A program made the position numbers and the translations under genes. A stretch of DNA of 19,350 nucleotides from an uncultured Ruminococcus sp. (GTDB lineage Bacteria; Bacillota; Clostridia; Oscillospirales; Ruminococcaceae): contig CAMCMW010000002.1 in NCBI GenBank assembly GCA_945876155.1, positions 1-19,350 of the forward strand, given 5' to 3'. The notes under the pieces were generated by a model, which was given only the letters and a program-made list of their open reading frames with translations, ran no database searches and was not told where the DNA came from. Within the stretch, counting starts at the first letter, position 1. The number at the start of each line of letters is the position of its first letter. This document shows positions 1 through 7,553 of this stretch, piece by piece.

Positions 1-93
1 CAGCTTTGCAAGACCATAAACATAGCTTGGTGCTTCTTCGGTCTGGAGCATATACTCCTTGCCGCAAATAATAACCTTTACTCTGTTAAGCAT
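1..93 (-). CDS. zapA: Cell division protein ZapA, N-terminal part (runs off the window edge)
   Basis: ZapA is a small cytoplasmic protein that binds FtsZ and bundles its filaments at the division ring. Only the first 31 residues are inside the window, beginning MLNRVKVIICGKEYMLQ, which resembles the usual ZapA opening of a short basic start, a beta strand and then G-K-E-Y. I chose the ATG at 91-93 because a GGAG lies at the right distance upstream of it; an in-frame ATG at 103-105 overlaps that ribosome binding site and is less likely. The gene reads in the same direction as lexA and murC, and a three-hairpin repeat lies between it and lexA. Identification rests on a short stretch. Confidence 0.75.
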   Translation of the reverse strand, partial: MLNRVKVIICGKEYMLQTEEAPSYVYGLAKL

Positions 94-130
94 TTTTTTC
101 TCCATTCTGAGTTTTTTTATCCGATAACAT

Positions 131-254
131 ATAGTAAACGAAAATTTTTTTCGTTTACTATTAGCCGATATGCATGGAGCTTACTAAGTAAGCGGATATG
201 CAAGGCAATAAAATAAATTATTATAGTGAATGCAAATTTTTTGCGTTCACTATA
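131..254 (+). repeat. Three-hairpin repeat, copy 1
   Basis: Three hairpins in a row. Hairpin A is 131-161, arms ATAGTAAACGAAAA and its exact complement. The core hairpin is 164-206: GCC, TGCAT, GGA, GCTTAC, loop TAA, GTAAGC, GGAT, ATGCA, A, GGC, so TGCAT pairs with ATGCA. An AT-rich spacer follows, then hairpin B at 222-254 with arms TATAGTGAATGCAAA and TTTGCGTTCACTATA (one T-G wobble). Hairpins A and B begin with nearly the same sequence, so the element also has terminal inverted repeats. This is the only copy that points against the direction of transcription of its neighbours (lexA and zapA). Confidence 0.93.
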
Positions 255-283
255 ATTATAATATATTTTTCACTGATTGAAAA
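255..283 (-). promoter_or_regulatory. Possible sigma-A promoter for zapA
   Basis: On the minus strand a TATAAT (255-260) lies 17 bases downstream of TTTTCA (278-283), which matches the -35 consensus at only four of six bases. If it is used, transcription would start inside hairpin B of repeat copy 1 and most of that repeat would become the zapA leader. AT-rich sequence makes chance matches common here. Confidence 0.3.
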
Positions 284-311
284 TACCCAAAACAAATTTT
301 TTTCAAAATTT

Positions 312-896
312 TCAGAAATATCTTATAAGCGCCCTTACTTTTCCAAGTATTTCAACATTTTCTGCTATAATGGGTTCCATGGTATCATTTTCAGGCTGTA
401 ATCTGAAGTGACCGTTTTCCTTGTAGAAAGTCTTTACTGTTGCGCTTTCATTGTCAACCAGTGCCACGACGATATCTCCGTTTTCAGCATAGTTCATCTG
501 CTCAACCACAATAAGGTCGCCGTCGTATATTCCGGCATTTATCATGCTTTCACCCTTGACTTTCAGTGCAAAAAGTGGATTGGAATAGGTCTGGTCGGAG
601 GTGAAGCTGACGTAATCAGTTATATTTTCTATTGCCGTTATGGGCACTCCGGCGGCAACGTTTCCCACAACGGGTACGATTACTCCGCTGTCATTTCCTT
701 TGAGCTTGATAGCCCTGTTGCTGTTGTCCTTTTTTTCTATGTACCCCTCTTCAATGAGGAGGTTTATATATCTGTGGACAGTTGATGTTGATTTGATATT
801 CAGCGCAGCACAGATTTCTCTGACTGTCGGCGCATATCCGTTTTCAATTGAATCCTTTATGAACTTGTAAATGTTCGTCGCTTTTTCATTAAGCAT
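312..896 (-). CDS. lexA: LexA repressor (SOS response)
   Basis: LexA represses DNA-damage genes and is inactivated by RecA-stimulated self-cleavage. The protein has 194 residues, close to the usual 200-210. Residues 1-65 are the winged-helix DNA-binding domain (YAPTVREICAALNIKS, then STVHRYINLLIEEGYI). The cleavage bond is A82-G83 in NVAAGVP. The catalytic serine is S117 in GESM and the catalytic lysine is K155 in SATVK, so the protein should be competent for autocleavage. The ATG at 894-896 has a GGAG seven bases upstream. It begins 28 bases after the murC stop and reads the same way, so the two are probably cotranscribed. I saw no inverted-repeat SOS box just upstream. Confidence 0.95.
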   Translation of the reverse strand: MLNEKATNIYKFIKDSIENGYAPTVREICAALNIKSTSTVHRYINLLIEEGYIEKKDNSNRAIKLKGNDSGVIVPVVGNVAAGVPITAIENITDYVSFTSDQTYSNPLFALKVKGESMINAGIYDGDLIVVEQMNYAENGDIVVALVDNESATVKTFYKENGHFRLQPENDTMEPIIAENVEILGKVRALIRYF

Positions 897-924
897 AATT
901 AAACTCCGTTCCTTATTCTGAGGT

Positions 925-2340
925 TTATGCTTCCGCTAATTTTTTGTATATCATCTTTGCGACTTTGTAAACGTCACCGCAGCCCAGTGTAATTACAAGG
1001 TCGCCGTCCTGTGCGTTTTCGCAGACGTAGTCGCATACCTGCTGAAAGTTCTGGTACTTTCTTTCGTCGGTGTATTCAGCTGCTTCGTCCTGTGGGAAGT
1101 AAATGCAGCCGTCAATTTTCTCTGCAAGATTGCGTGAGAAAATATTGTAGGTGTTCTTTTCTCTTGAACCCATGATGTCGGTGAGTACCGCTATATCCGG
1201 AATTGACAGTGCCTCTGCAAAATCGTCAAGGAGAATGGAAGTCCTTGAAAATGTAAAGGGCTGGAACACTGCCCATACACGCTTGTAACCCATACCCATA
1301 GCCGCCTGTAAGGTAACAGAAAGCTCTGTAGGGTGGTGGGCGTAGTCGTCGACGATTGTTATGCCCTTTTCCTTGCCGATAAGCTCAAAGCGTCTGCCGG
1401 CGCCTCTGAAATCGGAAAGTCCCTGACGGATGTTTTCAAAGTCCACACCTGCGTAAAATGCCGCTGCGGCAGCTGCAAGGGAGTTTAAGACATTGTGCAT
1501 TCCGGCAACGTGAAGTCTTATCTTACCGATTTCCTCACCCTTGTGCATGAGGGTATATTCTGTTTCCATACCGGAAATTCTTGTGATGTTCCGGGCGTAG
1601 TAATCATTCTTCGGGTCAAGACCGAATGTGATAAATTCCTTGTCCTCAATGCCCTCGACTGCTTTTAGTGTATTTGCGTCGTCACCGTTTATGATGAGAG
1701 CCTTTGTTGCCTTCTGAGCAAACTTGTGGAATGACTTTATTATATTTTCAAGATTTTTGAAGTAGTCAAGATGGTCCTCATCAATGTTGAGGATAACGGC
1801 GCAGTCGGGGTAAAGCTTTAAGAAAGTGTCAACAAATTCGCAGGACTCGCACACCATAATATCGCTTTTTCCTGCACGTCCGCTGCCGCCGATACAGGGC
1901 AGTTTTCCGCCGATAAAGGCTGAAAGGTCAACCTTTGCAGTGCAGAGAATCTGTGTTATCATTGAAGTGGTTGTAGTCTTGCCGTGAGTACCGGAAACGC
2001 AGATGGCGTTGTTATACCAGCTTGTGACGATACCCAGCAGTTCACTTCTTTCCAGTACCGGAACACCGCTTGCCTTTGCTGCAATAAGCTCCGGATTGTC
2101 AGCCATGATAGCTGCTGTGTGGACTATAAGGTCTGCACCCTCAATATTTTCAGCCCGCTGTCCCAGAAACACCGGAATACCCATTTTGCGGACTGCTTCA
2201 AGGGTTTCGGTTTCGTTGTTGTCAGAGCCTGTGAGATAGTAGCCCTGTGAATGAAGTATCTGTGCCAGCGGATACATTCCCGAGCCGCCGATACCGATGA
2301 AATGAATATGTTTTTTTCCTTTTAATATATCTGTGTTCAT
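925..2340 (-). CDS. murC: UDP-N-acetylmuramate--L-alanine ligase MurC
   Basis: MurC adds L-alanine to UDP-N-acetylmuramic acid using ATP, the first peptide step of cytoplasmic peptidoglycan precursor synthesis. The 471 residues match the family length. Visible landmarks in order: the Rossmann-type UDP-binding loop HFIGIGGSGM (13-22); the ATP-binding P-loop GTHGKTTTT (117-125); the metal/substrate motif NIDEDHLDYF (185-194); and DDYAHHPTEL (331-340) in the C-terminal domain. The start ATG has an AAGAGG ribosome site upstream. The gene diverges from spoVG and heads a probable murC-lexA unit. Confidence 0.97.
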   Translation of the reverse strand: MNTDILKGKKHIHFIGIGGSGMYPLAQILHSQGYYLTGSDNNETETLEAVRKMGIPVFLGQRAENIEGADLIVHTAAIMADNPELIAAKASGVPVLERSELLGIVTSWYNNAICVSGTHGKTTTTSMITQILCTAKVDLSAFIGGKLPCIGGSGRAGKSDIMVCESCEFVDTFLKLYPDCAVILNIDEDHLDYFKNLENIIKSFHKFAQKATKALIINGDDANTLKAVEGIEDKEFITFGLDPKNDYYARNITRISGMETEYTLMHKGEEIGKIRLHVAGMHNVLNSLAAAAAAFYAGVDFENIRQGLSDFRGAGRRFELIGKEKGITIVDDYAHHPTELSVTLQAAMGMGYKRVWAVFQPFTFSRTSILLDDFAEALSIPDIAVLTDIMGSREKNTYNIFSRNLAEKIDGCIYFPQDEAAEYTDERKYQNFQQVCDYVCENAQDGDLVITLGCGDVYKVAKMIYKKLAEA

Positions 2341-2384
2341 AGTAAAAACCTCTTATATCAGTTTGAGTACCGAATTTTAACGTT

Positions 2385-2412
2385 ATTGTATATTTTATCC
2401 GGAAACGTTCAA
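2385..2412 (-). promoter_or_regulatory. Likely sigma-A promoter for murC-lexA
   Basis: On the minus strand TTGAAC (2407-2412) precedes TACAAT (2385-2390) with a 16-base spacer. It lies 44 bases upstream of the murC start, in the gap shared with the divergent spoVG gene. Confidence 0.5.
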
Positions 2413-2449
2413 TAATATCCCTGTAAACAAAAGGAGGTCATCTTGCAGC

Positions 2450-2734
2450 ATGAATATTTCAGACATCAAAATCAGAAAAACCATTACTGAGGGCAGACTG
2501 AGAGCTATCGTTTCGATAACTCTTGAAGACACCCTTGCAGTCCACGACATCAAAATTGTCCAGGGAGACGAAAGACTTTTTGTCGCCATGCCGAGCCGGA
2601 AGGACGATAACGGGGTTTTCCGTGACATTGTTCACCCCATATCTCCCGACGCAAGAAAAAGAATCGAATCGGAAATTCTCGACGCCTACAGCCGCCACCT
2701 TGCAATTACAGAGGCTGAGGAGCAGGCTGTCTGA
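2450..2734 (+). CDS. spoVG: SpoVG family regulator
   Basis: SpoVG is a small nucleic-acid-binding protein, named for its role in spore cortex formation in Bacillus, that acts as a pleiotropic regulator of division, envelope and virulence genes in Firmicutes. The 94 residues match the family almost end to end: MNISDIKIRK, then EGRLRAIVSITL, VHDIKIVQG, FVAMPSRKD and HPISPDARKRIE. The ribosome site AAGGAGG (2431-2437) is 12 bases from the ATG, slightly long; a TTG at 2443 is closer but out of frame. The gene stands alone, diverging from murC and ending at its own terminator. Confidence 0.95.
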   Translation: MNISDIKIRKTITEGRLRAIVSITLEDTLAVHDIKIVQGDERLFVAMPSRKDDNGVFRDIVHPISPDARKRIESEILDAYSRHLAITEAEEQAV

Positions 2735-2745
2735 GAGCCACTTAC

Positions 2746-2777
2746 TGCTGGACGTTTACGGACGTTCAGCATTTTTT
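2746..2777 (+). terminator. Rho-independent terminator after spoVG
   Basis: Ten-pair stem TGCTGGACGT (2746-2755) with ACGTTCAGCA (2762-2771), one G-U pair, loop of six, followed by TTTTTTATTTTTT. The 3' half overlaps the last codons of the convergent Nudix gene, whose minus-strand stop is at 2766-2768. Confidence 0.85.
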
Positions 2778-3311
2778 ATTTTTTAAAATGTGCCATGCCT
2801 TTAAAACGCCTATCTGAGTTTTTGAATCTGTGATGTTGCCGTTTAATACCATTTCCACTGCCTTGTCAAGAGGAATTTTTACAACGTCAAGGAACTCGTC
2901 ATCATCAAGATCCTGCTGTGAAAATTCCAGTCCGGAGGCGATGTAGAGGTGGATAACCTCGCTTACATAAGCCGGAGTAGGGACTATCTCTCCAAGATAT
3001 TCGTAGTTTTTGCAGGTGCAGCCGGTTTCCTCCAGCAGCTCACGCTTTCCGCAGTCGTAGTGCTTTTCACCCGGTTCAAGCTTTCCTGCCGGAATTTCAA
3101 TCATTACCTTGTGGTGGGGGTATCTGTACTGCTTAACCATAAGTATTTCTTCATTGTCCGTCACCGGAATTACAGTCACGCCCCCTGAATGATGCACAAC
3201 GTCACGCTGTACCTCTTTGCCGTTTTCCAGCAGTGCCGTGTCCTTTGTGACCTCAAAAATTCTTCCCTTATAAACGCTTTCGCTTGCCACTGTTTTTTCT
3301 TCCAGATGCAT
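2766..3311 (-). CDS. Nudix hydrolase, ADP-ribose pyrophosphatase type
   Basis: Nudix hydrolases cleave nucleoside diphosphates linked to another group; the closest group here, by overall layout, is the ADP-ribose pyrophosphatases (NudF-like), which clear free ADP-ribose in the cytoplasm. The Nudix box lies at about residues 76-98: G-K-L-E-P-G-E, seven residues, then RELLEETGC, which fits GX5EX7REUXEEXGU with all metal-binding glutamates present. Length 181 fits the family. The ATG has AAGGAGG seven bases upstream. Its first 44 bases overlap the 3' end of the YfhO gene in another frame, suggesting translational coupling. Exact substrate is inferred from the family. Confidence 0.88.
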   Translation of the reverse strand: MHLEEKTVASESVYKGRIFEVTKDTALLENGKEVQRDVVHHSGGVTVIPVTDNEEILMVKQYRYPHHKVMIEIPAGKLEPGEKHYDCGKRELLEETGCTCKNYEYLGEIVPTPAYVSEVIHLYIASGLEFSQQDLDDDEFLDVVKIPLDKAVEMVLNGNITDSKTQIGVLKAWHILKNKKC

Positions 3312-5724
3312 AATTATTCCTCCTTGTTGTACTCACGGAATCTTCTTCCGGGGCATCATAATCATAATAGTGAACGAATCCGTCGTCACGCTTTGCTTTG
3401 CGTGTGATAAACAGGTAGAACACCAGAAGAACTACTCCGCAGAGTGTTATTATTGCTCCCTCTTTAAGACCGGGGGTTTTATAGCGGAACTCTATCCTGT
3501 TTTCCCCAGCCTCAGCCTTTACAGCCATAAATCCGCCGCTTACCTTTTCAACGTCTGCCGGCTTGCCGTTTACATAAGCAGTCCAGCCGGTGTCATAGGG
3601 GACGCTGAAAAAGACAAGCTTAGGCTGTTCAAGTGTTATCTCAGCGTCAAATCCTTCGGAATCGTATATAAAGCTTGAACAGGTTTCCTGTGAACGCTTC
3701 TGGCAGTCTTCAAGGTACGCTGCATCGTTAAGCCCTACACATTCCTCAGCCGGCAGATCTGAAATAATATCAGAATACTTTTCAGCCTGGTCGTCTTCAA
3801 GAACAAGCGCTCTCATAAGCAGGCGTTCCTTTGTCTGTTCGGTATATTTATCATATAAATCATGGGTTACATAATTGTCATACGTAAATCCCATAGGCAG
3901 ATAATACTGGTTTTCGTAGACATAAAAGCCGTTCTGCTCGCCGATATACTCAAAGCCCGGCAGTTCAATTTCATAGGTATAAGTATCTTCCTTGTCTGAA
4001 TATACTTTATCGAAGTAGTACTTGACTGAGAAAAGACCTCTCAGTACGTGCTTGTCGAGAGGTGCTCTTGACGCAACGTCACGGGTAACGCCTATTTCAG
4101 AGTAAAACTCCATGACACTTCCCGGTACTATACTCTGGAATGCTCTCATTGAGGAAAGTCCCCAGAACATGGGGTAGTTGTCGTAATTTTCTGAAATGTC
4201 AACACGGTAAAACTGGTTTTCTTCTTCTTCCAGTTCAAGGTTTTCACTTCCGTGCAGACCGTTGTTGATGTAAATCTGGTTGTAAGGACCCATCATAGCG
4301 CCGAAATACTCAACAGCAGCGGTACACAAAATACATGAAATCACCGTTGAGATAACAGCGGTTTTCATAAAGGGTTTTCCGTTTATACGTTTCTTGTTGA
4401 TGTACCACAGCATAACAAGTCCGGCAGCGCATATCACTATTGTAAGATAAAAATGCGCTCTGTAGTTTGCGAAGTGAAACCATTTTACGTTGCCGCTGTC
4501 GTCCTTTTTCGGGAAGAAAGAGATAGCAGTAAACGCCGCAAGTATTGCTCCGCAGATTTTAATACCGCCTCTGAAATCAACGGTTCTGTCGTCAAACGCC
4601 TGGGCGGTCATAATTGCCATTATGAGGATAGGCATATAGTACCAGCGGGCGTAGTATGAACTGTTGAAGGTATAAAATGCACTGTTTAAAATCGGGATAA
4701 ATGCACAGATAATGCACACTGTAATAAGACGCTTTGACCAGTGGCTTTCTCTTGATTTAGTAAAGACTATAACGCCAGCCATTGAGAACATAGGCAGATA
4801 TCCGCCGATAGACGCCCATTTTCCGCCGTCAGAACTGAAAAGATTAGGTCTTGCCGGAACGTCCGGTATCATAAAGAAACTCTGGATAATTCGTGGTATT
4901 CTTGTGCGGTCGCTGTATGTTACAAGGTCAAGACCGTAAAGGCGTTCGTTGATACGGTAGTTGCCAAGTATTGCAAGTGCAGCCGGCAGCAGCATTACAC
5001 AGGCTATCATAACGCCGATTACAGCCTCAATTGCAAGTGAGAAAAACTTTTTCCAGTTTATTGTGAAGTCCGGCGATTTGAGTCTTACAAGCAGATAAAT
5101 TACCAGGAATACCGCCTGTCCGGTAAAGAAAAAGTAGTTGATTATTCCCATGAGGGCAACGGAAAGCGCAAATACGCCACGTCTGTTGTTGTTTACACGT
5201 TCTTCCATGGCAATGAGCATAAGAGGGAAGAAAGCGGTAACGTCGTGGAAGTGATTGAAAAAGATGTTGAACATCTGGAATCCGGAAAAGGCATAGAGCA
5301 TACCCCCGATAAGTGCGGCGTCTTTACTCCTGACAAACCGCCTGATATAGGCATAGGCAGTCATTGATGCAACACCGAATTTCATCGCAAGGAGTACCGG
5401 CATTGCAAAAGTCACCAGTGACTGGGGCAGGGGAATGGTCAGCCAGAAAAAGGGACTTCCCAGCAGATAGAACGAGTATGAGCCGACAAAGTTTGCACCT
5501 AAATCAGTACCCCAGTCCCAGCCAAGCCCTTCAGTTTTTATAAATTCATGGGCATGGTTGTAAAAGGGAATCTGCTGTGAATTGTAGTCGCCGTAATATA
5601 TGTAGTATCCGCCGTTGTATATCAGCAGCGGCAGTATCATAATCAGAAATGCTCCGAATCCGAACAGGAATGCTGTCAGGTATTTTTCTTTTTTGTTCAG
5701 TGACAGCAGTGAGTTAATCTTCAA
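3268..5724 (-). CDS. YfhO-family multi-pass membrane protein (predicted GT-C type glycosyltransferase)
   Basis: YfhO proteins are large membrane proteins thought to be GT-C glycosyltransferases using undecaprenyl-phosphate-linked sugars outside the membrane; in Bacillus subtilis YfhO is needed for lipoteichoic-acid glycosylation. Here the 818-residue protein begins with a membrane segment at about 18-36, followed by many more to about residue 470 (for example around AYAYIRRFVR and GYLPMFSMAG). A long, mostly soluble extracellular-type region follows, then a last membrane helix near 753-773 and a basic cytoplasmic tail ending GKRKRL. The start is TTG, with AAAGGA upstream; the nearby ATG is out of frame and stops at once. 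It follows yfcE across repeat copy 2 and overlaps the Nudix gene. Sugar and acceptor are unknown. Confidence 0.85.
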   Translation of the reverse strand: MKINSLLSLNKKEKYLTAFLFGFGAFLIMILPLLIYNGGYYIYYGDYNSQQIPFYNHAHEFIKTEGLGWDWGTDLGANFVGSYSFYLLGSPFFWLTIPLPQSLVTFAMPVLLAMKFGVASMTAYAYIRRFVRSKDAALIGGMLYAFSGFQMFNIFFNHFHDVTAFFPLMLIAMEERVNNNRRGVFALSVALMGIINYFFFTGQAVFLVIYLLVRLKSPDFTINWKKFFSLAIEAVIGVMIACVMLLPAALAILGNYRINERLYGLDLVTYSDRTRIPRIIQSFFMIPDVPARPNLFSSDGGKWASIGGYLPMFSMAGVIVFTKSRESHWSKRLITVCIICAFIPILNSAFYTFNSSYYARWYYMPILIMAIMTAQAFDDRTVDFRGGIKICGAILAAFTAISFFPKKDDSGNVKWFHFANYRAHFYLTIVICAAGLVMLWYINKKRINGKPFMKTAVISTVISCILCTAAVEYFGAMMGPYNQIYINNGLHGSENLELEEEENQFYRVDISENYDNYPMFWGLSSMRAFQSIVPGSVMEFYSEIGVTRDVASRAPLDKHVLRGLFSVKYYFDKVYSDKEDTYTYEIELPGFEYIGEQNGFYVYENQYYLPMGFTYDNYVTHDLYDKYTEQTKERLLMRALVLEDDQAEKYSDIISDLPAEECVGLNDAAYLEDCQKRSQETCSSFIYDSEGFDAEITLEQPKLVFFSVPYDTGWTAYVNGKPADVEKVSGGFMAVKAEAGENRIEFRYKTPGLKEGAIITLCGVVLLVFYLFITRKAKRDDGFVHYYDYDAPEEDSVSTTRRNNYASGRKNSGKRKRL

Positions 5725-5773
5725 TTGTCATTTTCCTTTCTGTTTGTAACTGTTTTTGCGGTTATGAATATAA

Positions 5774-5900
5774 TATAGTGAACGCAAAAAATTTGCTTTC
5801 ACTATAATAATTTATTTTATTGCCTTGCACATCCGCTTACTTCGTAAGCTCCGTGCATATCGGCTAATATTAAACTAAAAAAATATTTTTAGTTTAATAT
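5774..5900 (-). repeat. Three-hairpin repeat, copy 2
   Basis: Same element as copy 1, reversed. Hairpin B is 5774-5806, the core hairpin 5822-5864 (TGCAC pairs with GTGCA; GCTTAC-GAA-GTAAGC perfect), and hairpin A 5867-5900. In hairpin A both arms carry paired changes relative to copy 1: ATATTAAACTAAAA against TTTTAGTTTAATAT, so two G-C pairs have become T-A pairs without breaking the stem. The element begins four bases after the yfcE stop codon and fills the gap to the yfhO gene, so it would be transcribed between the two cistrons. Confidence 0.93.
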
Positions 5901-5904
5901 AATA

Positions 5905-6381
5905 TCAGAGGTCGATAATATTGGTCATAATTCCGGAGGGTGACACGTCTATGATACCAAATGACGGTTTTCTGCCGTCTCTGGGACATGAGGTACTTCC
6001 CGGATTCATGATATACAAACCGTCCTCATAAGCGCAGAAACGTTCGTGAGTATGGCCGTAGAGGGCAATATTTGCACCCATACTGCGTGCCTTTGCCTTG
6101 AGAGGTTCAAGGGAATATTTCACGTCATAGCGGTGACCGTGAGTTGCGTATATTTTACAGTTTTCAGCCGGCATGAGAAAAGCCTCGCTGTCACTGAAAC
6201 TTCCTAAATCGCAGTTGCCCTTGACATGAACTATCTGTTTGTCGGGGTATTGTGCGGCAATACGGTCAAGTTCAACTTCGCCGTCGCCGAGATGGATATA
6301 TAGGTCAGCGTAGTACCCTGTAAAAATCTTCTCCAGAGAAAAAAAGCTCCTGTGAGAATCGGACATCACAATAATTTTCAT
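5905..6381 (-). CDS. YfcE/MJ0936-type metallophosphoesterase
   Basis: A small calcineurin-like phosphodiesterase that uses two divalent metals; physiological substrates of this family are poorly defined. All metal-binding motifs are present in its 158 residues: MSDSH (D8, H10), HLGDGE (D33), KGNCD (N56), ATHGHRYD (H81, H83) and LYGHTHE (H110, H112). A strong AAGGAGG precedes the ATG. It is the first gene of a likely unit yfcE - repeat copy 2 - yfhO - Nudix, read from a sigma-A-like promoter at 6425-6453. Confidence 0.92.
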   Translation of the reverse strand: MKIIVMSDSHRSFFSLEKIFTGYYADLYIHLGDGEVELDRIAAQYPDKQIVHVKGNCDLGSFSDSEAFLMPAENCKIYATHGHRYDVKYSLEPLKAKARSMGANIALYGHTHERFCAYEDGLYIMNPGSTSCPRDGRKPSFGIIDVSPSGIMTNIIDL

Positions 6382-6409
6382 AATTTTTCCTCCTTACGTT
6401 CACAATGAG

Positions 6410-6440
6410 GTTATATATAAAAAAATTATATCATAAATAT
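6410..6440 (+). promoter_or_regulatory. Possible sigma-E-like (sporulation) promoter for the small-gene operon
   Basis: Plus strand: GTTATATA (6410-6417), 14-base spacer, CATAAATAT (6432-6440). This resembles the Bacillus mother-cell sigma-E pattern (ATATT-like -35, 14-15 bases, CATA-type -10). It lies about 60 bases ahead of the first gene of an operon ending in a bofA-like gene, which fits sporulation control. The region is very AT-rich and overlaps the divergent yfcE promoter, so a chance match is possible. Confidence 0.35.
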
Positions 6441-6453
6441 AGAGTAATTACAA
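6425..6453 (-). promoter_or_regulatory. Likely sigma-A promoter for the yfcE-yfhO-Nudix unit
   Basis: Minus strand: TTGTAA (6448-6453), 17-base spacer, perfect TATAAT (6425-6430), 44 bases upstream of the yfcE ATG. Confidence 0.6.
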
Positions 6454-6502
6454 TGGTTTTTCTGCTGTTTTACAGCAAATATTTTTTTGAGGTGTTTTAC
6501 TT

Positions 6503-6748
6503 ATGACAAAAATTGACCCGTCCAAATTAGACGAACTATTAAAAGTCGCCGGCAAAAAGCTGAATATTCCCCCTGATGAGCTGAGAAAACAGCTTGAGGC
6601 AGGAAAATTTGACGCTGCTATGAACAGTATGAGCAAAAGTGATGCGGCGAAATTCAACCAGGTCATAAAAAATCCGAAAATGATTGAAAAAATGATGTCA
6701 ACACCCCAGGCACAGGCGCTTTACAAAAAAATCACCGGTGAAAAATAA
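6503..6748 (+). CDS. Small soluble protein of unknown function, first gene of a four-gene operon
   Basis: I do not recognise this 81-residue protein. It is hydrophilic, rich in lysine and methionine, has no cysteine, and is predicted to be all helix: KLDELLKVAGKKLN, PDELRKQLEAGKFDAAM, KSDAAKFNQVIKN and IEKMMSTPQAQALYKKI read as four amphipathic helices. The ATG follows a GAGGTG ribosome site. The next gene starts 53 bases on, and the operon ends with a bofA-like gene, which hints at, but does not prove, a sporulation role. Confidence 0.8.
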   Translation: MTKIDPSKLDELLKVAGKKLNIPPDELRKQLEAGKFDAAMNSMSKSDAAKFNQVIKNPKMIEKMMSTPQAQALYKKITGEK

Positions 6749-6801
6749 CCGCTGAATAATTACATCATTCCGTCAGAGGAGGGGAGGGACTTCCGGAAAG
6801 T

Positions 6802-7176
6802 ATGGACGATTTAATGGGAAAAAATCAGGAGGGTCTGTCCGACGAGGAGAGTATGAAACAGCTGACTGAACTTGCATCATCTCTCCTTTCCTCCTCGGAG
6901 GGTGAGGGAACAGGAACTGAAAGGGAAAGTACCGGGGAAGAAAAAAAGGAAGATGATTCCGGGGGAGGAACGGACTTTGATTTCAGCAAGCTGCTTATGA
7001 TGGGGCAGGTAATGAACTCAGTTTCAGGCGACAAGAATGCGGAACTGCTCCTTGCCCTGAAACCACTGCTGAAAGAGGAACGTCAGGCAAAGGTTGACAA
7101 GGCGGTGAAGATGCTGAAACTTTTTGCCGTGTTCAATGTACTTAAAGAAAGCGGAATGCTTAACGATATTTTCTGA
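6802..7176 (+). CDS. Small acidic protein of unknown function
   Basis: 124 residues in three parts: an N-terminal helical stretch (SMKQLTELASSLLSS), an acidic Glu/Ser/Gly-rich linker at about 31-57 that is probably disordered, and a C-terminal helical part at about 58-124 (FSKLLMMGQVMNSV, ELLLALKPLLKEERQ, KAVKMLKLFAVFNVLKES). The C-terminal part looks like the conserved module. There is no signal peptide or clear membrane segment. A purine-rich GAGGAGGGGAGGG lies 14 or more bases upstream of the ATG, an unusually long gap; no other in-frame start is available. It is 17 bases ahead of the next gene. Confidence 0.8.
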   Translation: MDDLMGKNQEGLSDEESMKQLTELASSLLSSSEGEGTGTERESTGEEKKEDDSGGGTDFDFSKLLMMGQVMNSVSGDKNAELLLALKPLLKEERQAKVDKAVKMLKLFAVFNVLKESGMLNDIF

Positions 7177-7193
7177 ACAGGAGGTTTAAGGCT

Positions 7194-7541
7194 TTGAATT
7201 ACAGCAGTCCGGATATGAACTATATGCGCCGTGACGCACTCAGGAGAACACGGGAGATGCACCGGCAGAACATGAACAGAAATGATGTACAAGCACAGCC
7301 TTTCAGCACTCCGCCTCCGGAACCGGAAACAGACAATACTGCCGAAAAAAAGACTGCCCCCGTACAGCCGAAAAATTATCCGAAACGGCAGAGCGGAGGT
7401 ATAAACAGTCTGCTTTCCGGCTTTTTTACGGACGGTAAGCCGGATAACGATAAAATAATAATAATTGCGCTGATTGTAATACTTGCAAGAGAGGGTGCAG
7501 ACATAAAGCTGCTTTTAGCGCTGGGGTATATACTTATGTGA
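7194..7541 (+). CDS. Small protein with C-terminal hydrophobic segment, unknown function
   Basis: 115 residues starting at TTG, chosen because AGGAGG lies nine bases upstream; the first internal ATG (7215) lacks a ribosome site. The N-terminal two thirds is hydrophilic, Arg/Asn/Pro/Gln-rich and low in complexity. The C-terminus, IIIIALIVILAREGADIKLLLALGYILM, has two short hydrophobic runs split by a charged REGADIK, which could form a membrane hairpin or a tail anchor. It lies 17 bases after the preceding gene and 12 before the bofA-like gene. Function unknown; a membrane-associated sporulation role is only inferred from context. Confidence 0.8.
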   Translation: MNYSSPDMNYMRRDALRRTREMHRQNMNRNDVQAQPFSTPPPEPETDNTAEKKTAPVQPKNYPKRQSGGINSLLSGFFTDGKPDNDKIIIIALIVILAREGADIKLLLALGYILM

Positions 7542-7553
7542 CGGAGAATAAAT

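Noticed and set aside
131..254. Rho-independent terminators formed by the A and B hairpins of the repeats
   Set aside because: The stems are AT-rich with no T-run after them, and copies 2, 3 and 6 lie inside probable operons; the real terminators here have GC-rich stems followed by T-runs.
198..401. 67-codon plus-strand open frame starting inside repeat copy 1
   Set aside because: Begins in repeat sequence, has no ribosome site, is very low in complexity, and runs antisense into lexA.
408..870. Plus-strand open frames opposite lexA
   Set aside because: They are antisense shadows of a clearly identified gene, with no ribosome site or recognisable domain.
897..924. LexA operator directly upstream of lexA
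   Set aside because: No inverted GAAC...GTTC-type site is present in the 28-base murC-lexA gap; control, if any, would act at the murC promoter or elsewhere.
2378..2410. AACGTT...AACGTT pair in the murC-spoVG gap as an operator
   Set aside because: Two short six-base palindromes 20 bases apart in AT-rich sequence are not enough to distinguish an operator from chance, although they flank the proposed murC -10.
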